A stretch of 64,000 bases of DNA from Methanolinea sp. (GTDB taxonomy: Archaea; Halobacteriota; Methanomicrobia; Methanomicrobiales; Methanospirillaceae): contig JANIHI010000012.1 in the NCBI GenBank assembly GCA_024518585.1, positions 1 through 64,000 on the forward strand, read 5' to 3'. The notes beneath the pieces were generated by a model. That model was given only the letters and a program-made list of their open reading frames with translations. It made no database searches and had not been told where the DNA came from. Position numbers and translations under genes: made by a program. Within the stretch, counting starts at the first letter, position 1; every line of letters begins with the position of its first letter. Positions 18,214 to 26,704 of the stretch are shown here, piece by piece.

Positions 18214-20324
18214 TACTGTTCACCTCCGAGGAGGAACGCATCTATCTGGGCGACGATCTGCGGTGTGGCAAAATGCTGCATCCAGATGGCGCCGCCAGGA
18301 CAGAACCCTCCGCAGGTCCCACACCCCTTGCACTTGGCCTCAGTGACCTGCATGACCTTCCTGCCCTCCTTCTCGACGAGGGAGAGTGCCTGGTAGGGGC
18401 AGAGGTTCACGCACATCCCGCAGCCGGCGCACTTCTCCTCGATGCACTGGGCAAAGTAGGGCTCGAGCTCGACCTCACCCATGTGGATCGGGATACTTGC
18501 CGCGGACGCCGCACCTTCGGCAGAGGCGACGGTGTCTGGGATGTCCTTTGGCCCCTGGCACACGCCGGCGAGGAAGACCCCGGCTGTCGTCGTGCCGCAG
18601 GGGTTCAGCTTCGGATGGGCCTCGAGCAGCCAGCCGTCGAGCGAGCACGAGACACCGAAGAGCTTGCGGGTCCTGTCAGTATCCGCAGAGGGCTGCACTG
18701 CAGCCGCAAGCACGACCATATCGACCTCGAGCTTCATGGGGCGGTCGAGCAGGGTGTCGTCAGCCATGACGTACAGGTTCTTTGTTTCAGGGTCCTCGAG
18801 GATATTGGAAACCCTGCCACGGATGAACTTGGCCCCCTCGTCCTGGATGCGGTAGTAGAACTCCTCGTACATCTTCCCGAAGGACCGGATGTCCATGTAG
18901 AAGATGTAGGGCTGGCAGCCGGGGATCTTCTCTATGATCTGGTGGGCATGCTTAAGGGAGTACATGCAGCAGAACCGCGAGCAGTAGGGCTTGCCCACTC
19001 CCGTGTTGTCACGGGACCCCGCACAGAGCAGGAATGCGACCTTCTTTGGGGTCTTTCCGTCGCTGGGGCGGACTAGGTGCCCTCCGGTGGGACCTGACGC
19101 ACAGATGAGCCTTTCGAACTCAAGGCTCGTGACAACGTTCTCGAACTTCTGGTACCCCCACTCGTCCTTCTTCTCGATGGGGAAGATATCGTACCCGAGT
19201 GCAAGGATTGCTGTCCCGACCTTGACCTTGACGAACTCGTCCTTCATCTCGAGGTCGATTGCCTTCTTCTCACCGCATGCCTCGACGCAAAGGCCGCATT
19301 TCACGCAGCTGTCAAAGTCCACGGTGTAGATGAGGGGCACGACCTGGGGGTGGTAGATGTAGATTGCCTTGCGGGGCTTCATCCCCATCTCGAAGGGGTT
19401 TGGCTTTATGACGGGGCAGACCGTGTCACAGTCACCGCACCCGTTGCAGCCACCGCCCACGATCCCCCGTGCCTCGGCCTCTGCCGGTGTCAGGACACCG
19501 CGGGCCTTCTTCCGGATGGTCACGTCAAAGTTCCCGATGTACCCCTCGACCTCCTCGATCTCGGAATATGTCATCAGCTCGATGTTCGGGTTCCTCCCGA
19601 CGTCCACCATCTTGGGCGTGAGAATGCACTGGGAACAGTCGAGTGTCGGGAATGTCTTGTCCAGCTGCGACATGCGGCCGCCGATTGTCGGCGACTTCTC
19701 GACAAGGTAGGTCTTGATGCCGGCATTGGCAAGGTCAAGCGCTGCCTGCATCCCGGCAACACCTGCACCGACGACGAGGGCAGCCTTCGTCACGGGCACG
19801 CTCTTTGGGACAAGGTCCTGGAGGAGTGCAGCCTTGGCGACAGCGATCCGGATGGCATCCTTTGCCTTTGCGGTTGCACCCTCGCGGTCATGCATGTGCA
19901 CCCAGGAGCCCTGTTCGCGGATATTAGCCATCTCGAAGCGGAAGGGGTTGAGGCCACCCGTCTTCGTGGCAGTCCTGAAAGTGGGCTCGTGGAGACGCGG
20001 GGAGCACGCGGCGACAACGATACCGGTGAGTTTGTGCTCCTTGATGCCTTCCTCGATCTTCTTCTGTCCCGGCGTGGAACACATGTACTGGTAATTGTCG
20101 ACGTGTGCCACGTTCGGGAGAGTCTTTGCATATTCCTGGACGGCAAGGATGTCCACGGACCCGGCAATGTTTGTCCCGCAGTGACAGATGTAGACACCTA
20201 TCCGTGCCCCTTTTCCGAGTTCCTTGTCAGGGGATGTGGCAGCGGGTGCGGGTGTGGCCTTTGATACAGGCTTCTTGGTGTCCTTCTTTGCAGCAGGCTC
20301 TTTCCTGGTTTTCTTTTCAGCCAT
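18213..20324 (-). CDS. hdrA: CoB-CoM heterodisulfide reductase subunit A with charged N-terminal extension (703 aa)
   Basis: FAD and multi-[4Fe-4S] subunit that bifurcates electron pairs between ferredoxin and the heterodisulfide. Canonical HdrA begins near residue 41 (RIGVYICHCGTNI). The first 40 residues are a Lys/Ala/Pro-rich tail not typical of the family. The FAD-binding loop is at about residue 186 (GAGVAGMQAALDLANAG). Cluster motifs follow: CSQC, CNGCGDCDTVCP, CVKCGLCVEAC, CAGCGMCVNLCP and CKGCGTCGGFCP. The last two form the C-terminal ferredoxin domain. Fifth gene of the operon. Confidence 0.97.
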   Translation of the reverse strand: MAEKKTRKEPAAKKDTKKPVSKATPAPAATSPDKELGKGARIGVYICHCGTNIAGSVDILAVQEYAKTLPNVAHVDNYQYMCSTPGQKKIEEGIKEHKLTGIVVAACSPRLHEPTFRTATKTGGLNPFRFEMANIREQGSWVHMHDREGATAKAKDAIRIAVAKAALLQDLVPKSVPVTKAALVVGAGVAGMQAALDLANAGIKTYLVEKSPTIGGRMSQLDKTFPTLDCSQCILTPKMVDVGRNPNIELMTYSEIEEVEGYIGNFDVTIRKKARGVLTPAEAEARGIVGGGCNGCGDCDTVCPVIKPNPFEMGMKPRKAIYIYHPQVVPLIYTVDFDSCVKCGLCVEACGEKKAIDLEMKDEFVKVKVGTAILALGYDIFPIEKKDEWGYQKFENVVTSLEFERLICASGPTGGHLVRPSDGKTPKKVAFLLCAGSRDNTGVGKPYCSRFCCMYSLKHAHQIIEKIPGCQPYIFYMDIRSFGKMYEEFYYRIQDEGAKFIRGRVSNILEDPETKNLYVMADDTLLDRPMKLEVDMVVLAAAVQPSADTDRTRKLFGVSCSLDGWLLEAHPKLNPCGTTTAGVFLAGVCQGPKDIPDTVASAEGAASAASIPIHMGEVELEPYFAQCIEEKCAGCGMCVNLCPYQALSLVEKEGRKVMQVTEAKCKGCGTCGGFCPGGAIWMQHFATPQIVAQIDAFLLGGEQ

Positions 20325-20337
20325 TTTCCACCTCCCT

Positions 20338-21228
20338 TCAGAGCACCTTCTTCAAGAACGGCTCGCAGCTGATTGCATGCAGGTCGAGGGCAAGTTCCTG
20401 GGGTGTCATTCCCTGGGCGAGGCCCAGCAGTTCGCAGTAGTGGAGCACGGGCAGGTCGTACCGAACGCCGAATTTCTCCTCTATCTCGATCTGTCCGCGG
20501 TCAAACTGGAGCTGGCAGAACGGGCAGACCTCGGTGAGGGCATCGACCCCTGCCTCCTTCAGGTTGATCATCTTCTCGTTTGTGATGTCCAGGGAGTGCA
20601 CGAGATCGTACCCGCGGACACCGCCACCGGCACCGCAGCAGAGCATCTTGTTCCTGTATTCAACAGGCTCAGCGCCGAGGGCCGCGACCATCTCCTCTAT
20701 CCAGGTCGGGTGCTCGGTCGTCCCAAAGTGCCTCTCTTTCTTGGGTTTCATCAGGTGGCAGCCATAATGGACGGCAATGCGCGTCCCTGCCAGGGGGACC
20801 TTCACGCTGTCGCGGATCTTGTCAACGCCCACGATCTCGGGGTCATAGAAGAGCTCGGCGAGGTGCCAGACGTCGATAGTCCCCTTGAACTCCATGTCGA
20901 TGCCCTTGAGGACCTCGTTGACTCCCTCGCGGAGTTCCTTGTGTTTCTTGAGTTTGTGGTTGACCTCCCAGATGGACTTGTAGCACCCGTTGCAGATCAG
21001 GGCGATATCCTTCTTCATCTGCTCGGCGAGCACGAGGTTCCGGGCTGCCATGGCATACCAGATATTGAGATCAATTGACCCAAATGCGCCGGGAGCCGGG
21101 CAGCAGCTTGCCCCTTCAAGGTCAAGGAGCTTGATGCCCAGTTTTTCTGCCGTTTTGTAGGATGCAGCCTCTGCACCGGGGTACCGGTTGGGAGCAATGC
21201 AGCCGAGGAAAAATGCATATTCACGCAT
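20338..21228 (-). CDS. hdrB: CoB-CoM heterodisulfide reductase subunit B (296 aa)
   Basis: Catalytic subunit that cleaves the CoM-CoB heterodisulfide at two non-cubane [4Fe-4S] clusters. Both CCG domains are intact. The first shows CIAPNRYP, CCPAPG and CNGCY; the second shows GCHLMKP, CCGAGGG and CPFCQ. Cytosolic HdrABC type, as in hydrogenotrophic methanogens, not the membrane HdrDE type. It follows hdrC by 6 bases. Confidence 0.97.
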   Translation of the reverse strand: MREYAFFLGCIAPNRYPGAEAASYKTAEKLGIKLLDLEGASCCPAPGAFGSIDLNIWYAMAARNLVLAEQMKKDIALICNGCYKSIWEVNHKLKKHKELREGVNEVLKGIDMEFKGTIDVWHLAELFYDPEIVGVDKIRDSVKVPLAGTRIAVHYGCHLMKPKKERHFGTTEHPTWIEEMVAALGAEPVEYRNKMLCCGAGGGVRGYDLVHSLDITNEKMINLKEAGVDALTEVCPFCQLQFDRGQIEIEEKFGVRYDLPVLHYCELLGLAQGMTPQELALDLHAISCEPFLKKVL

Positions 21229-21234
21229 GGCTCC

Positions 21235-21816
21235 TCACCCCTCCCTCTCCTTGATAATTTTGTCTGCTCTTTGCTTGAGCCCAAAATAATCAAGAATGTA
21301 CTGGATTCCCTTCACGTATTTCGGAAAACCATGTGTGGTCGGTGGTTCGGGGTTGAGCCCCAGTTTCTTCCGGGCTGCCCGGTTCACGTCGTTATTGGGG
21401 ACACCGTGACCTGTCGTATAAATGGCCTGCACGGTCTTGAGGAAGTTGACAGGAACGATATCCCGTTTTGCCGCAAGGTTCCTCATGGCCATGATGACGT
21501 CTGTCGGGGCGATGTCCCGCGGGCAGCGGTCGGTGCAGCTGTAGCAGGTCGTGCAGAGCCAGAGGTCCGGGTCGGTGAGAGCCTCTTCCTCCAGCCCGAG
21601 GAGCGCACGGCGGACGAACTTCCGGATGCGGTAGGAGCTGCGGGGTGCAGAGGGGCAGGACGCGGTGCATGTCCCGCACTGGTAGCACATGTGCGGGATG
21701 GTCATTGAGATCTTCTCGACGGTCTTCGTGAACTGGGGATTCGTATCCTCCTCGTAGAGGCGGGTATCCCTCAGTTTCTTCTCGAGTGGTTCGGGGTATC
21801 CTTTTGTTCTGGCCAT
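21235..21816 (-). CDS. hdrC: CoB-CoM heterodisulfide reductase subunit C (193 aa)
   Basis: Electron-transfer subunit between HdrA and HdrB with two [4Fe-4S] clusters. The motifs are CYQCGTCTASCP and CTTCYSCTDRCP, each followed by the proline-terminated fourth cysteine. The C-terminal helical tail (residues 120-193) is normal for HdrC. It lies 10 bases after fwdF, so Fwd and Hdr subunits alternate in one transcript. Confidence 0.97.
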   Translation of the reverse strand: MARTKGYPEPLEKKLRDTRLYEEDTNPQFTKTVEKISMTIPHMCYQCGTCTASCPSAPRSSYRIRKFVRRALLGLEEEALTDPDLWLCTTCYSCTDRCPRDIAPTDVIMAMRNLAAKRDIVPVNFLKTVQAIYTTGHGVPNNDVNRAARKKLGLNPEPPTTHGFPKYVKGIQYILDYFGLKQRADKIIKEREG

Positions 21817-21826
21817 GTATGGTACC

Positions 21827-22990
21827 TCACGCCTTCTCCATCATCTTGAGCTGGACACTCCCGGGAGTCTCTTCTTTTACTTTCGACGTCCGCGGAGTGC
21901 AAAGCTTATCCTTGATCTTCTTGAAGAGGTCCGTCTCCTTGCCCTTTATCCTGATGCCAGTCCGGTGCAGCCTGATGATGTCCTCGCCGGGACAGGCGTT
22001 CACGCAGGCGCCGCACAGGATGCAGTAGTCCTTGTTCACGGCAATGGTTGGCTCGACCTTGCCCTTCATCTCGCTGGCCTTGACAGGAGTGGGCAGGTAA
22101 ATGGCATTTGCCGGGCAGACCTCAACGCACGTCGAACAGCCGCCAGGGCACTTCTCGGGGAAGAACTCGATCTCACCCTCGAAGAGTTTCTCAACGGTGA
22201 TGGCCTCGGTCGGGCAGTTCCGCGAACACCAGGTGCATGTGCAGCACATCTTCTGGTCGATGTCCACCTGGCCGGGGAGCTTCTTGCCCTCGATGACTTC
22301 CCGCTCGACGGTGATGCATTCCTCCGGGCAGAGCTCGACGCACACTTTGCAGGCATCGCAGCGGCTCTCGTCCCAGACGACTTCACCCTCGACCTTCCCT
22401 GTCTCTGGCGTGAACGGCTTGTGTTTCACCGTGATTGCCGGGCAGACTGCCCCGCATATCCCGCAGAGGGTGCACTTTTCGTCGTCCACCTTGAAGGTCG
22501 TCTTGCTCTTGAGGGCTTCCTGGCGTTCCTTTCCGCCTTCCCCGGCCCCCTCGTATACCGGGACGTCACGGACGATAGCATCGCGGGGACAGACTTCGTC
22601 GCAGATCGTGCAGCGGACGCACTTTTCGTCGTCGATATCTGCGACCATGTCGTACTGGGGGAATCCTTCCTTCTCCACGATGGGGAGGCGCTCTTCGCCA
22701 TCGATCTTGAGGGTCAGCGCGTTGAACGGGCACATGACAACGCAGACGCCACAGTACGAGCACTTGACTTCGTCGATATCGACTGGGGCGGCATAGCCGA
22801 CTGCCCCCCTCCGGGTTGCGCCGACGAGCCCGATTGCAATGGCCTCTTCAGGGCAGGCCTCGACGCAGATCCCGCACCCGGTGCAGACCTCGGAATTGAG
22901 TACGAGGTTGTTGACCTGCTGGAGGAGCCTCTGCTCGCAGATGACGTTGACGCCATCCCGGGTCTTCTTGAATTTTGGAAACAGTGTCAT
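21827..22990 (-). CDS. fwdF: Polyferredoxin subunit F of formylmethanofuran dehydrogenase (387 aa, 8 clusters)
   Basis: Electron wire of the Fwd complex. Eight [4Fe-4S] binding motifs can be counted: CTGCGICVEACP, CSYCGVCVVMCP, CVRCTICDEVCP, CTLCGICGAVCP, CDACKVCVELCP, CCTCTWCSRNCP, CPGGCSTCVEVCP and CILCGACVNACP. Eight clusters match the FwdF of structurally known complexes, which links FwdBD units and, with HdrA, carries electrons between the heterodisulfide reductase and CO2 reduction. It lies directly before hdrC. Confidence 0.95.
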   Translation of the reverse strand: MTLFPKFKKTRDGVNVICEQRLLQQVNNLVLNSEVCTGCGICVEACPEEAIAIGLVGATRRGAVGYAAPVDIDEVKCSYCGVCVVMCPFNALTLKIDGEERLPIVEKEGFPQYDMVADIDDEKCVRCTICDEVCPRDAIVRDVPVYEGAGEGGKERQEALKSKTTFKVDDEKCTLCGICGAVCPAITVKHKPFTPETGKVEGEVVWDESRCDACKVCVELCPEECITVEREVIEGKKLPGQVDIDQKMCCTCTWCSRNCPTEAITVEKLFEGEIEFFPEKCPGGCSTCVEVCPANAIYLPTPVKASEMKGKVEPTIAVNKDYCILCGACVNACPGEDIIRLHRTGIRIKGKETDLFKKIKDKLCTPRTSKVKEETPGSVQLKMMEKA

Positions 22991-23024
22991 TGGGTATCCT
23001 CACGATTCTCCTGTAGTCACACGT

Positions 23025-23288
23025 TCATACCTTGGCCTCACGGGGCACTGCTCCACGGCCTGCCAGCCGTATCACATCGTGCGGGCAGGCTTCAACGCAC
23101 ACGCCACAGCCGGCACACAGTTCCTGCTTGAAATCAAGAACCATTGCCTTGCCATGCTTCACCTTGTAGATCTTTTCATTGGTCACTGGGTCTACGGTGA
23201 ATAACTCGAGTGCATCAACAGGGCATGCCACCACACAGTTGTTACAGCCGGTACACCGGTCCATGTTCACGTGCAATGCAAATGCCAT
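23025..23288 (-). CDS. fwdG: Ferredoxin subunit G of formylmethanofuran dehydrogenase (87 aa)
   Basis: Small ferredoxin with two [4Fe-4S] motifs, CTGCNNCVVACP and CAGCGVCVEACP, separated by a longer linker than in plain 2[4Fe-4S] ferredoxins. In the Fwd complex it connects FwdB to the FwdF polyferredoxin. It is the first gene of the ten-gene operon, 34 bases before fwdF. The leader carries a perfect 16-bp palindrome. Confidence 0.93.
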   Translation of the reverse strand: MAFALHVNMDRCTGCNNCVVACPVDALELFTVDPVTNEKIYKVKHGKAMVLDFKQELCAGCGVCVEACPHDVIRLAGRGAVPREAKV

Positions 23289-23695
23289 TCTTTTTCACGC
23301 ACCAGCTTTCAATCGATTGAAAAATCGACTAAAAAAACAATGGTAAACGTATATAGATAAACCTGTCTGATTTTTCCGAAAGGACGAACCCCCGCCGCGC
23401 ATTTAACGTTAAATAAAAATTTTTAACATTTTATCGTGTTAATTAAAAATTGAAAAAATAGCCCGTATTTTGCAGCGTTTTCACGGAGGGGATTCGGTAA
23501 AAAAGTCAAATAAAAACGTTTATCTTCCTCATTACGAATGGTGAAGAAACTTTTATCCACCCCCTGCAGGGTCTTCCTTCTCCCGCACCTTTCGTGGTTT
23601 CCCGGGGTCCTTCGGGAGAGCTCTTGAGGACACGTATTTCGAAAATTTCTTCTTCCATCATCTTTGTACACCTTGTCCATACGGAGAATTCTGTC
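23289..23695. promoter_or_regulatory. Divergent control region between fwdG and ftr
   Basis: This 407-base gene-free region separates the two divergent CO2-reduction transcripts. It holds a perfect palindrome TTTCAATCGATTGAAA at 23307-23322 in the probable fwdG leader, a second perfect palindrome ATTTAACGTTAAAT at 23401-23414, and a TATA-like element on the minus strand near 23347-23356. The flanks are AT-rich. I see no convincing TATA box for ftr. No coding region is supported here. Confidence 0.55.
23307..23322. promoter_or_regulatory. 16-bp palindrome TTTCAATCGATTGAAA, candidate fwd operator
   Basis: A perfect dyad 18 to 34 bases upstream of the fwdG start codon and just downstream of the probable TATA element near 23347-23356. 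A protein bound here would sit at or just past the transcription start. Its binding protein is unknown. Confidence 0.5.
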
Positions 23696-24580
23696 ATGCA
23701 ACTGAACGGAGTGACCATTGACAACACGTACGCGGAAGCATTTCCGACCTGGATCGCCCGCGTCATCATAACTGCAGTGACTCTTGAATGGGCAAAGAAG
23801 GCTGCGACCGAAGCCACGGGATTCGCAACCTCTGCGATCGGCTGTCCCTGCGAGGCGGGAATCGAGTGCGAGCTCTCACCGGATGAGACGCCGGACGGAA
23901 GACCGGGTGTGTCTATTCTCATCTGTGCGGCAAAGAAGAAAATAAAGGAGCAGTTGATCGAGCGGATTGGTGAATGCGTCATTACCTCTGCCACCACCGC
24001 GGTCTTCGACGGGCTCCCCCAGGCTGCGGAGAAGGTCCCGGTCAAGCTCCATTTCTTTGGCGACGGGTACGAGTACAAAAAAGAGGTGGGAGGAAGGCAG
24101 GTATGGGCAATCCCCATCATGTCAGGTGAATATATCGGCGAAGAGGAGTTTGGGATCGTCAAGGGAGTTGCCGGGGGCAACTTCTTCGTGATGGGCGAGA
24201 ACCAGATGGCAGCCCTCATGGGTGCCCAGGCGGCATCGGACGCGATTGCCGGCGTGAAAGGAGTAATCACGAGTTTCCCGGGTGGCATCGTAGCCAGTGG
24301 CTCGAAGGTAGGATCGAACAAGTACAAGTTCATCCCTGCAAGCACGAACGAGAAGTATTGCCCCACTCTGAAAGATAAAGTCCCGGACAGCAAGATCCCT
24401 CCAGGGGTCAACGCGGCATTCGAGATTGTGATCGATGGCCTCGATGAGAAGGTGGTCGCAGAAGCCATGGCGAAAGGTATCAGGGCAGCAGTCACGGTTC
24501 CCGGCGTGAAATTTATCAGCGCGGGGAACTTTGGCGGAAACCTTGGCCCCTACAAGATTGAACTCCATAAAATCCTTTGA
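23696..24580 (+). CDS. ftr: Formylmethanofuran-tetrahydromethanopterin formyltransferase (294 aa)
   Basis: Ftr moves the formyl group from formylmethanofuran to N5 of tetrahydromethanopterin, the second step of methanogenesis from CO2. The start MQLNGVTIDNTYAEAFPTW is the standard N terminus; the earlier in-frame start at 23594 was rejected because it adds 34 residues without family likeness. The block AIGCPCEAGIE and the glycine-rich SFPGGIVASGSKVGS are typical. Length matches the family (about 297). It is transcribed away from the fwd operon and ends in an oligo-T run at 24583-24588. Confidence 0.97.
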   Translation: MQLNGVTIDNTYAEAFPTWIARVIITAVTLEWAKKAATEATGFATSAIGCPCEAGIECELSPDETPDGRPGVSILICAAKKKIKEQLIERIGECVITSATTAVFDGLPQAAEKVPVKLHFFGDGYEYKKEVGGRQVWAIPIMSGEYIGEEEFGIVKGVAGGNFFVMGENQMAALMGAQAASDAIAGVKGVITSFPGGIVASGSKVGSNKYKFIPASTNEKYCPTLKDKVPDSKIPPGVNAAFEIVIDGLDEKVVAEAMAKGIRAAVTVPGVKFISAGNFGGNLGPYKIELHKIL

Positions 24581-24743
24581 TCTTTTTTCTATACGCAAAT
24601 CGCGTATGCAGGCCCGGCGGCCAATCCCTAACGCAGGAATTATTTTTCCCTGGTTAACCCCGATCTCCATTCCAGCCCCAACACTGCAGGCATATCTGGA
24701 GATACCGGCAAGCCCCCCCGAGTTCCGGGGAAAGGATCGAACC

Positions 24744-24751
24744 ATATAAAT
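24744..24751 (+). promoter_or_regulatory. TATA box upstream of the mmp11-aks operon
   Basis: The sequence ATATAAAT lies 99 bases before the mmp11 start codon; transcription should begin near 24775, giving a leader of about 65 bases. This is the only clear promoter before the eight overlapping genes that follow, so all may be on one transcript. The stretch 24581-24842 otherwise holds only the ftr terminator and a short ATACGC/GCGTAT inverted repeat. Confidence 0.65.
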
Positions 24752-24842
24752 ACATAACTGCCGGATATCTTGTTCACGAAATTTTCGGTGACAAAATGAC
24801 GAAAGCTCTCTCTCTCTCCGGGCCGGCGGGGATGGCGGAGTA

Positions 24843-25751
24843 ATGGGACGAGACGATTCCCCCCTCAAAGACCCCTACGTCATCCGTTATCCCGAGATCG
24901 TGGTAGTGACCGATACCAAAGGGCAGCGCGTTGAACTCGTGGAGTTCTTCGAGTGCACGGGAGGTGCCATGTGGGTGCAGGTGCACTATGCAAAGAGCCC
25001 GCTGGTCCGCTCCGTCCGGACAGTCGGGTCAAGTACCCGGTACATGCTCTCGCCGGGGAAGGTCGACCTTGAGCTCGAGGGATCACGGTTCCCCGCCGGC
25101 ATTGCGGGTGTCGAGGTCGGGAAGGACGAGGTCGCCATCTCCTATATCGGCCTTGGCGGGGGGGGTGTCGGCGCATCCGGCTGCCGTTCCCTCGCGGGGG
25201 GTGTTCTCCGGTCGCGGTGTGACCCCTCGGGAGGGGGGAAGAAGGCGGGGGCGACGATATGGCTTCCCCGGCGGGAACGAGTCCTCATCGGTGTTGACGA
25301 TACCGATACGCCGGAGGAGGGAGCCACGTGGACACTCTGCCACAACATTGCCCGGGCTGTCCAGGACGAGGACTCCCGCTACCTCTCGCATACCATCGTC
25401 CAGCTCTTTCCTGTGCCGTACCGGACAAAGAACTGCGTGGCCGTTGTCTGCGAGTTTGCATCACGGGACCCGGACAGGCTCGTCTCGACATTCGCACACC
25501 ACCTCTCTCGCCACACCCTTTCCCCTGAAACAGGTATGGCAGTCTTCCGGGGCTTTGACCCCGCCACCCTGCTCGGGGAGTTTGCGTGGGCGGTCAAGAG
25601 GGGCGAGGTGAGCCGTGAGAGACTCGATGCCCTCAAGAAAGGAGGCCTTGACTGCATCATGGAGGGAAGGGGGATCATCGGTGCTGCGGCTGCCATCCCC
25701 TTCTACACCCGTTACCAGGAGGCGCTGTCCCTGTGCGATGGATGGAGCTGA
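24843..25751 (+). CDS. mmp11: Methanogenesis marker protein 11 (302 aa)
   Basis: Matches my recollection of methanogenesis marker 11, a protein found almost only in methanogens and of unassigned function. The central motif RVLIGVDDTDTPEEGATW resembles the ATP-binding GxDDTD motif of TiaS, the archaeal tRNA-Ile agmatidine synthetase, so an ATP-dependent transfer or ligation is possible. The first 140 residues form a separate domain. It is first in an operon whose later genes make the coenzyme B side chain, with its stop codon overlapping the next gene. A role in coenzyme B synthesis is inference. Confidence 0.8.
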   Translation: MGRDDSPLKDPYVIRYPEIVVVTDTKGQRVELVEFFECTGGAMWVQVHYAKSPLVRSVRTVGSSTRYMLSPGKVDLELEGSRFPAGIAGVEVGKDEVAISYIGLGGGGVGASGCRSLAGGVLRSRCDPSGGGKKAGATIWLPRRERVLIGVDDTDTPEEGATWTLCHNIARAVQDEDSRYLSHTIVQLFPVPYRTKNCVAVVCEFASRDPDRLVSTFAHHLSRHTLSPETGMAVFRGFDPATLLGEFAWAVKRGEVSRERLDALKKGGLDCIMEGRGIIGAAAAIPFYTRYQEALSLCDGWS

Positions 25752-26704
25752 AAGCTGATCTCCTCTCCATCGGGACAGCAAGTCTCGGGGGAGAACCTGC
25801 CGGAGACTACGTCGCCCTTTCAACGGCCGGCCCGGGTGCAGGAGGCCCGGGCTCTGTCTTTTTCGCCGAGGGGGGGAAGAGGGTCCGGCTCACCCTTGAC
25901 AGCGCGAGCCCTGTGCGTATCATCCATCGGGGAGGGGGAGATGCCGTGCTCGAGTATGGTGGTCACCACGTTGAAGGGAAGATTGAGCCTGTCGCCCTCC
26001 ACTGCCCCCGCCAGGCCTACCTGACGGTGAGCAGCGGGTGCATGTTCTCGTGCCGGTATTGCAGGGTCCCGGCCGAGCCCCAGCGGCGGAAGACCATCAG
26101 AGAGATAGTGGAGATGGTCGGGAGGGTAGCAGACCGCGTCGATGCCATCTCCCTGACGAGCGGCGTGATGGGGTCCGTGGAGGAAGAGGAACGTTACGTC
26201 CTTGAAGTGGTCCGCAGTCTCCGGCAGTTCTCCCTCCCCATCGGGGTCTCCATATACCCAACGCCAGGGACGCCGGAACGGCTCTTCTCCCTCGGGGTTG
26301 CAGAGGTCAAGTTCAACGTCGAGACGGCAACCGACCGGCTCTTTGCCCGGATGTGTCCCGGGCTCTCGCGGGACGCCATCTGGGACGCTCTCTCCCGGTC
26401 CGTGCCCCTGTTCGGGAAGAACCACGTCTTTTCGAACCTCATCATCGGGCTGGGAGAGACCGACGGGGAGGTCGCGGCGTGCATCAGGGAGCTGACCGGG
26501 AGGGGTGTCATCCCCATCATCCGTCCCCTCACGCCGGCAGCAGGGTGCAGCAACCTCTCCCGGCCCCCGCGGGAACGACTCCTCGCGATCTACCGTGTCC
26601 ATGCAGATGCCCTCCGGGACGCGGGCCTCGATCCCCGGAATGCGATCTCCATGTGTGCTGCCTGCACGGGCTGCGACCTCGTCCCCGGGAGGGATGATAC
26701 GTGA
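25733..26704 (+). CDS. Radical SAM protein in the coenzyme B operon (323 aa)
   Basis: A radical SAM enzyme with the cluster motif CMFSCRYC at about residues 103-110, an N-terminal domain of about 95 residues and a C-terminal cysteine group CAACTGC that may bind a second cluster. I do not recognise a named family. It overlaps mmp11 by 19 bases and the next gene by 4. The GTG at 25733 is chosen because AGGAGG lies 10 bases upstream; an ATG at 25742 is the alternative. Context suggests work on coenzyme B or another methanogen cofactor, for example sulfur insertion, but the sequence alone does not show this. Confidence 0.75.
   Translation: MRWMELKADLLSIGTASLGGEPAGDYVALSTAGPGAGGPGSVFFAEGGKRVRLTLDSASPVRIIHRGGGDAVLEYGGHHVEGKIEPVALHCPRQAYLTVSSGCMFSCRYCRVPAEPQRRKTIREIVEMVGRVADRVDAISLTSGVMGSVEEEERYVLEVVRSLRQFSLPIGVSIYPTPGTPERLFSLGVAEVKFNVETATDRLFARMCPGLSRDAIWDALSRSVPLFGKNHVFSNLIIGLGETDGEVAACIRELTGRGVIPIIRPLTPAAGCSNLSRPPRERLLAIYRVHADALRDAGLDPRNAISMCAACTGCDLVPGRDDT

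Noticed and set aside
23423-24495. Long minus-strand ORF opposite ftr
   Set aside because: It is a shadow of ftr, which has full family similarity on the plus strand.
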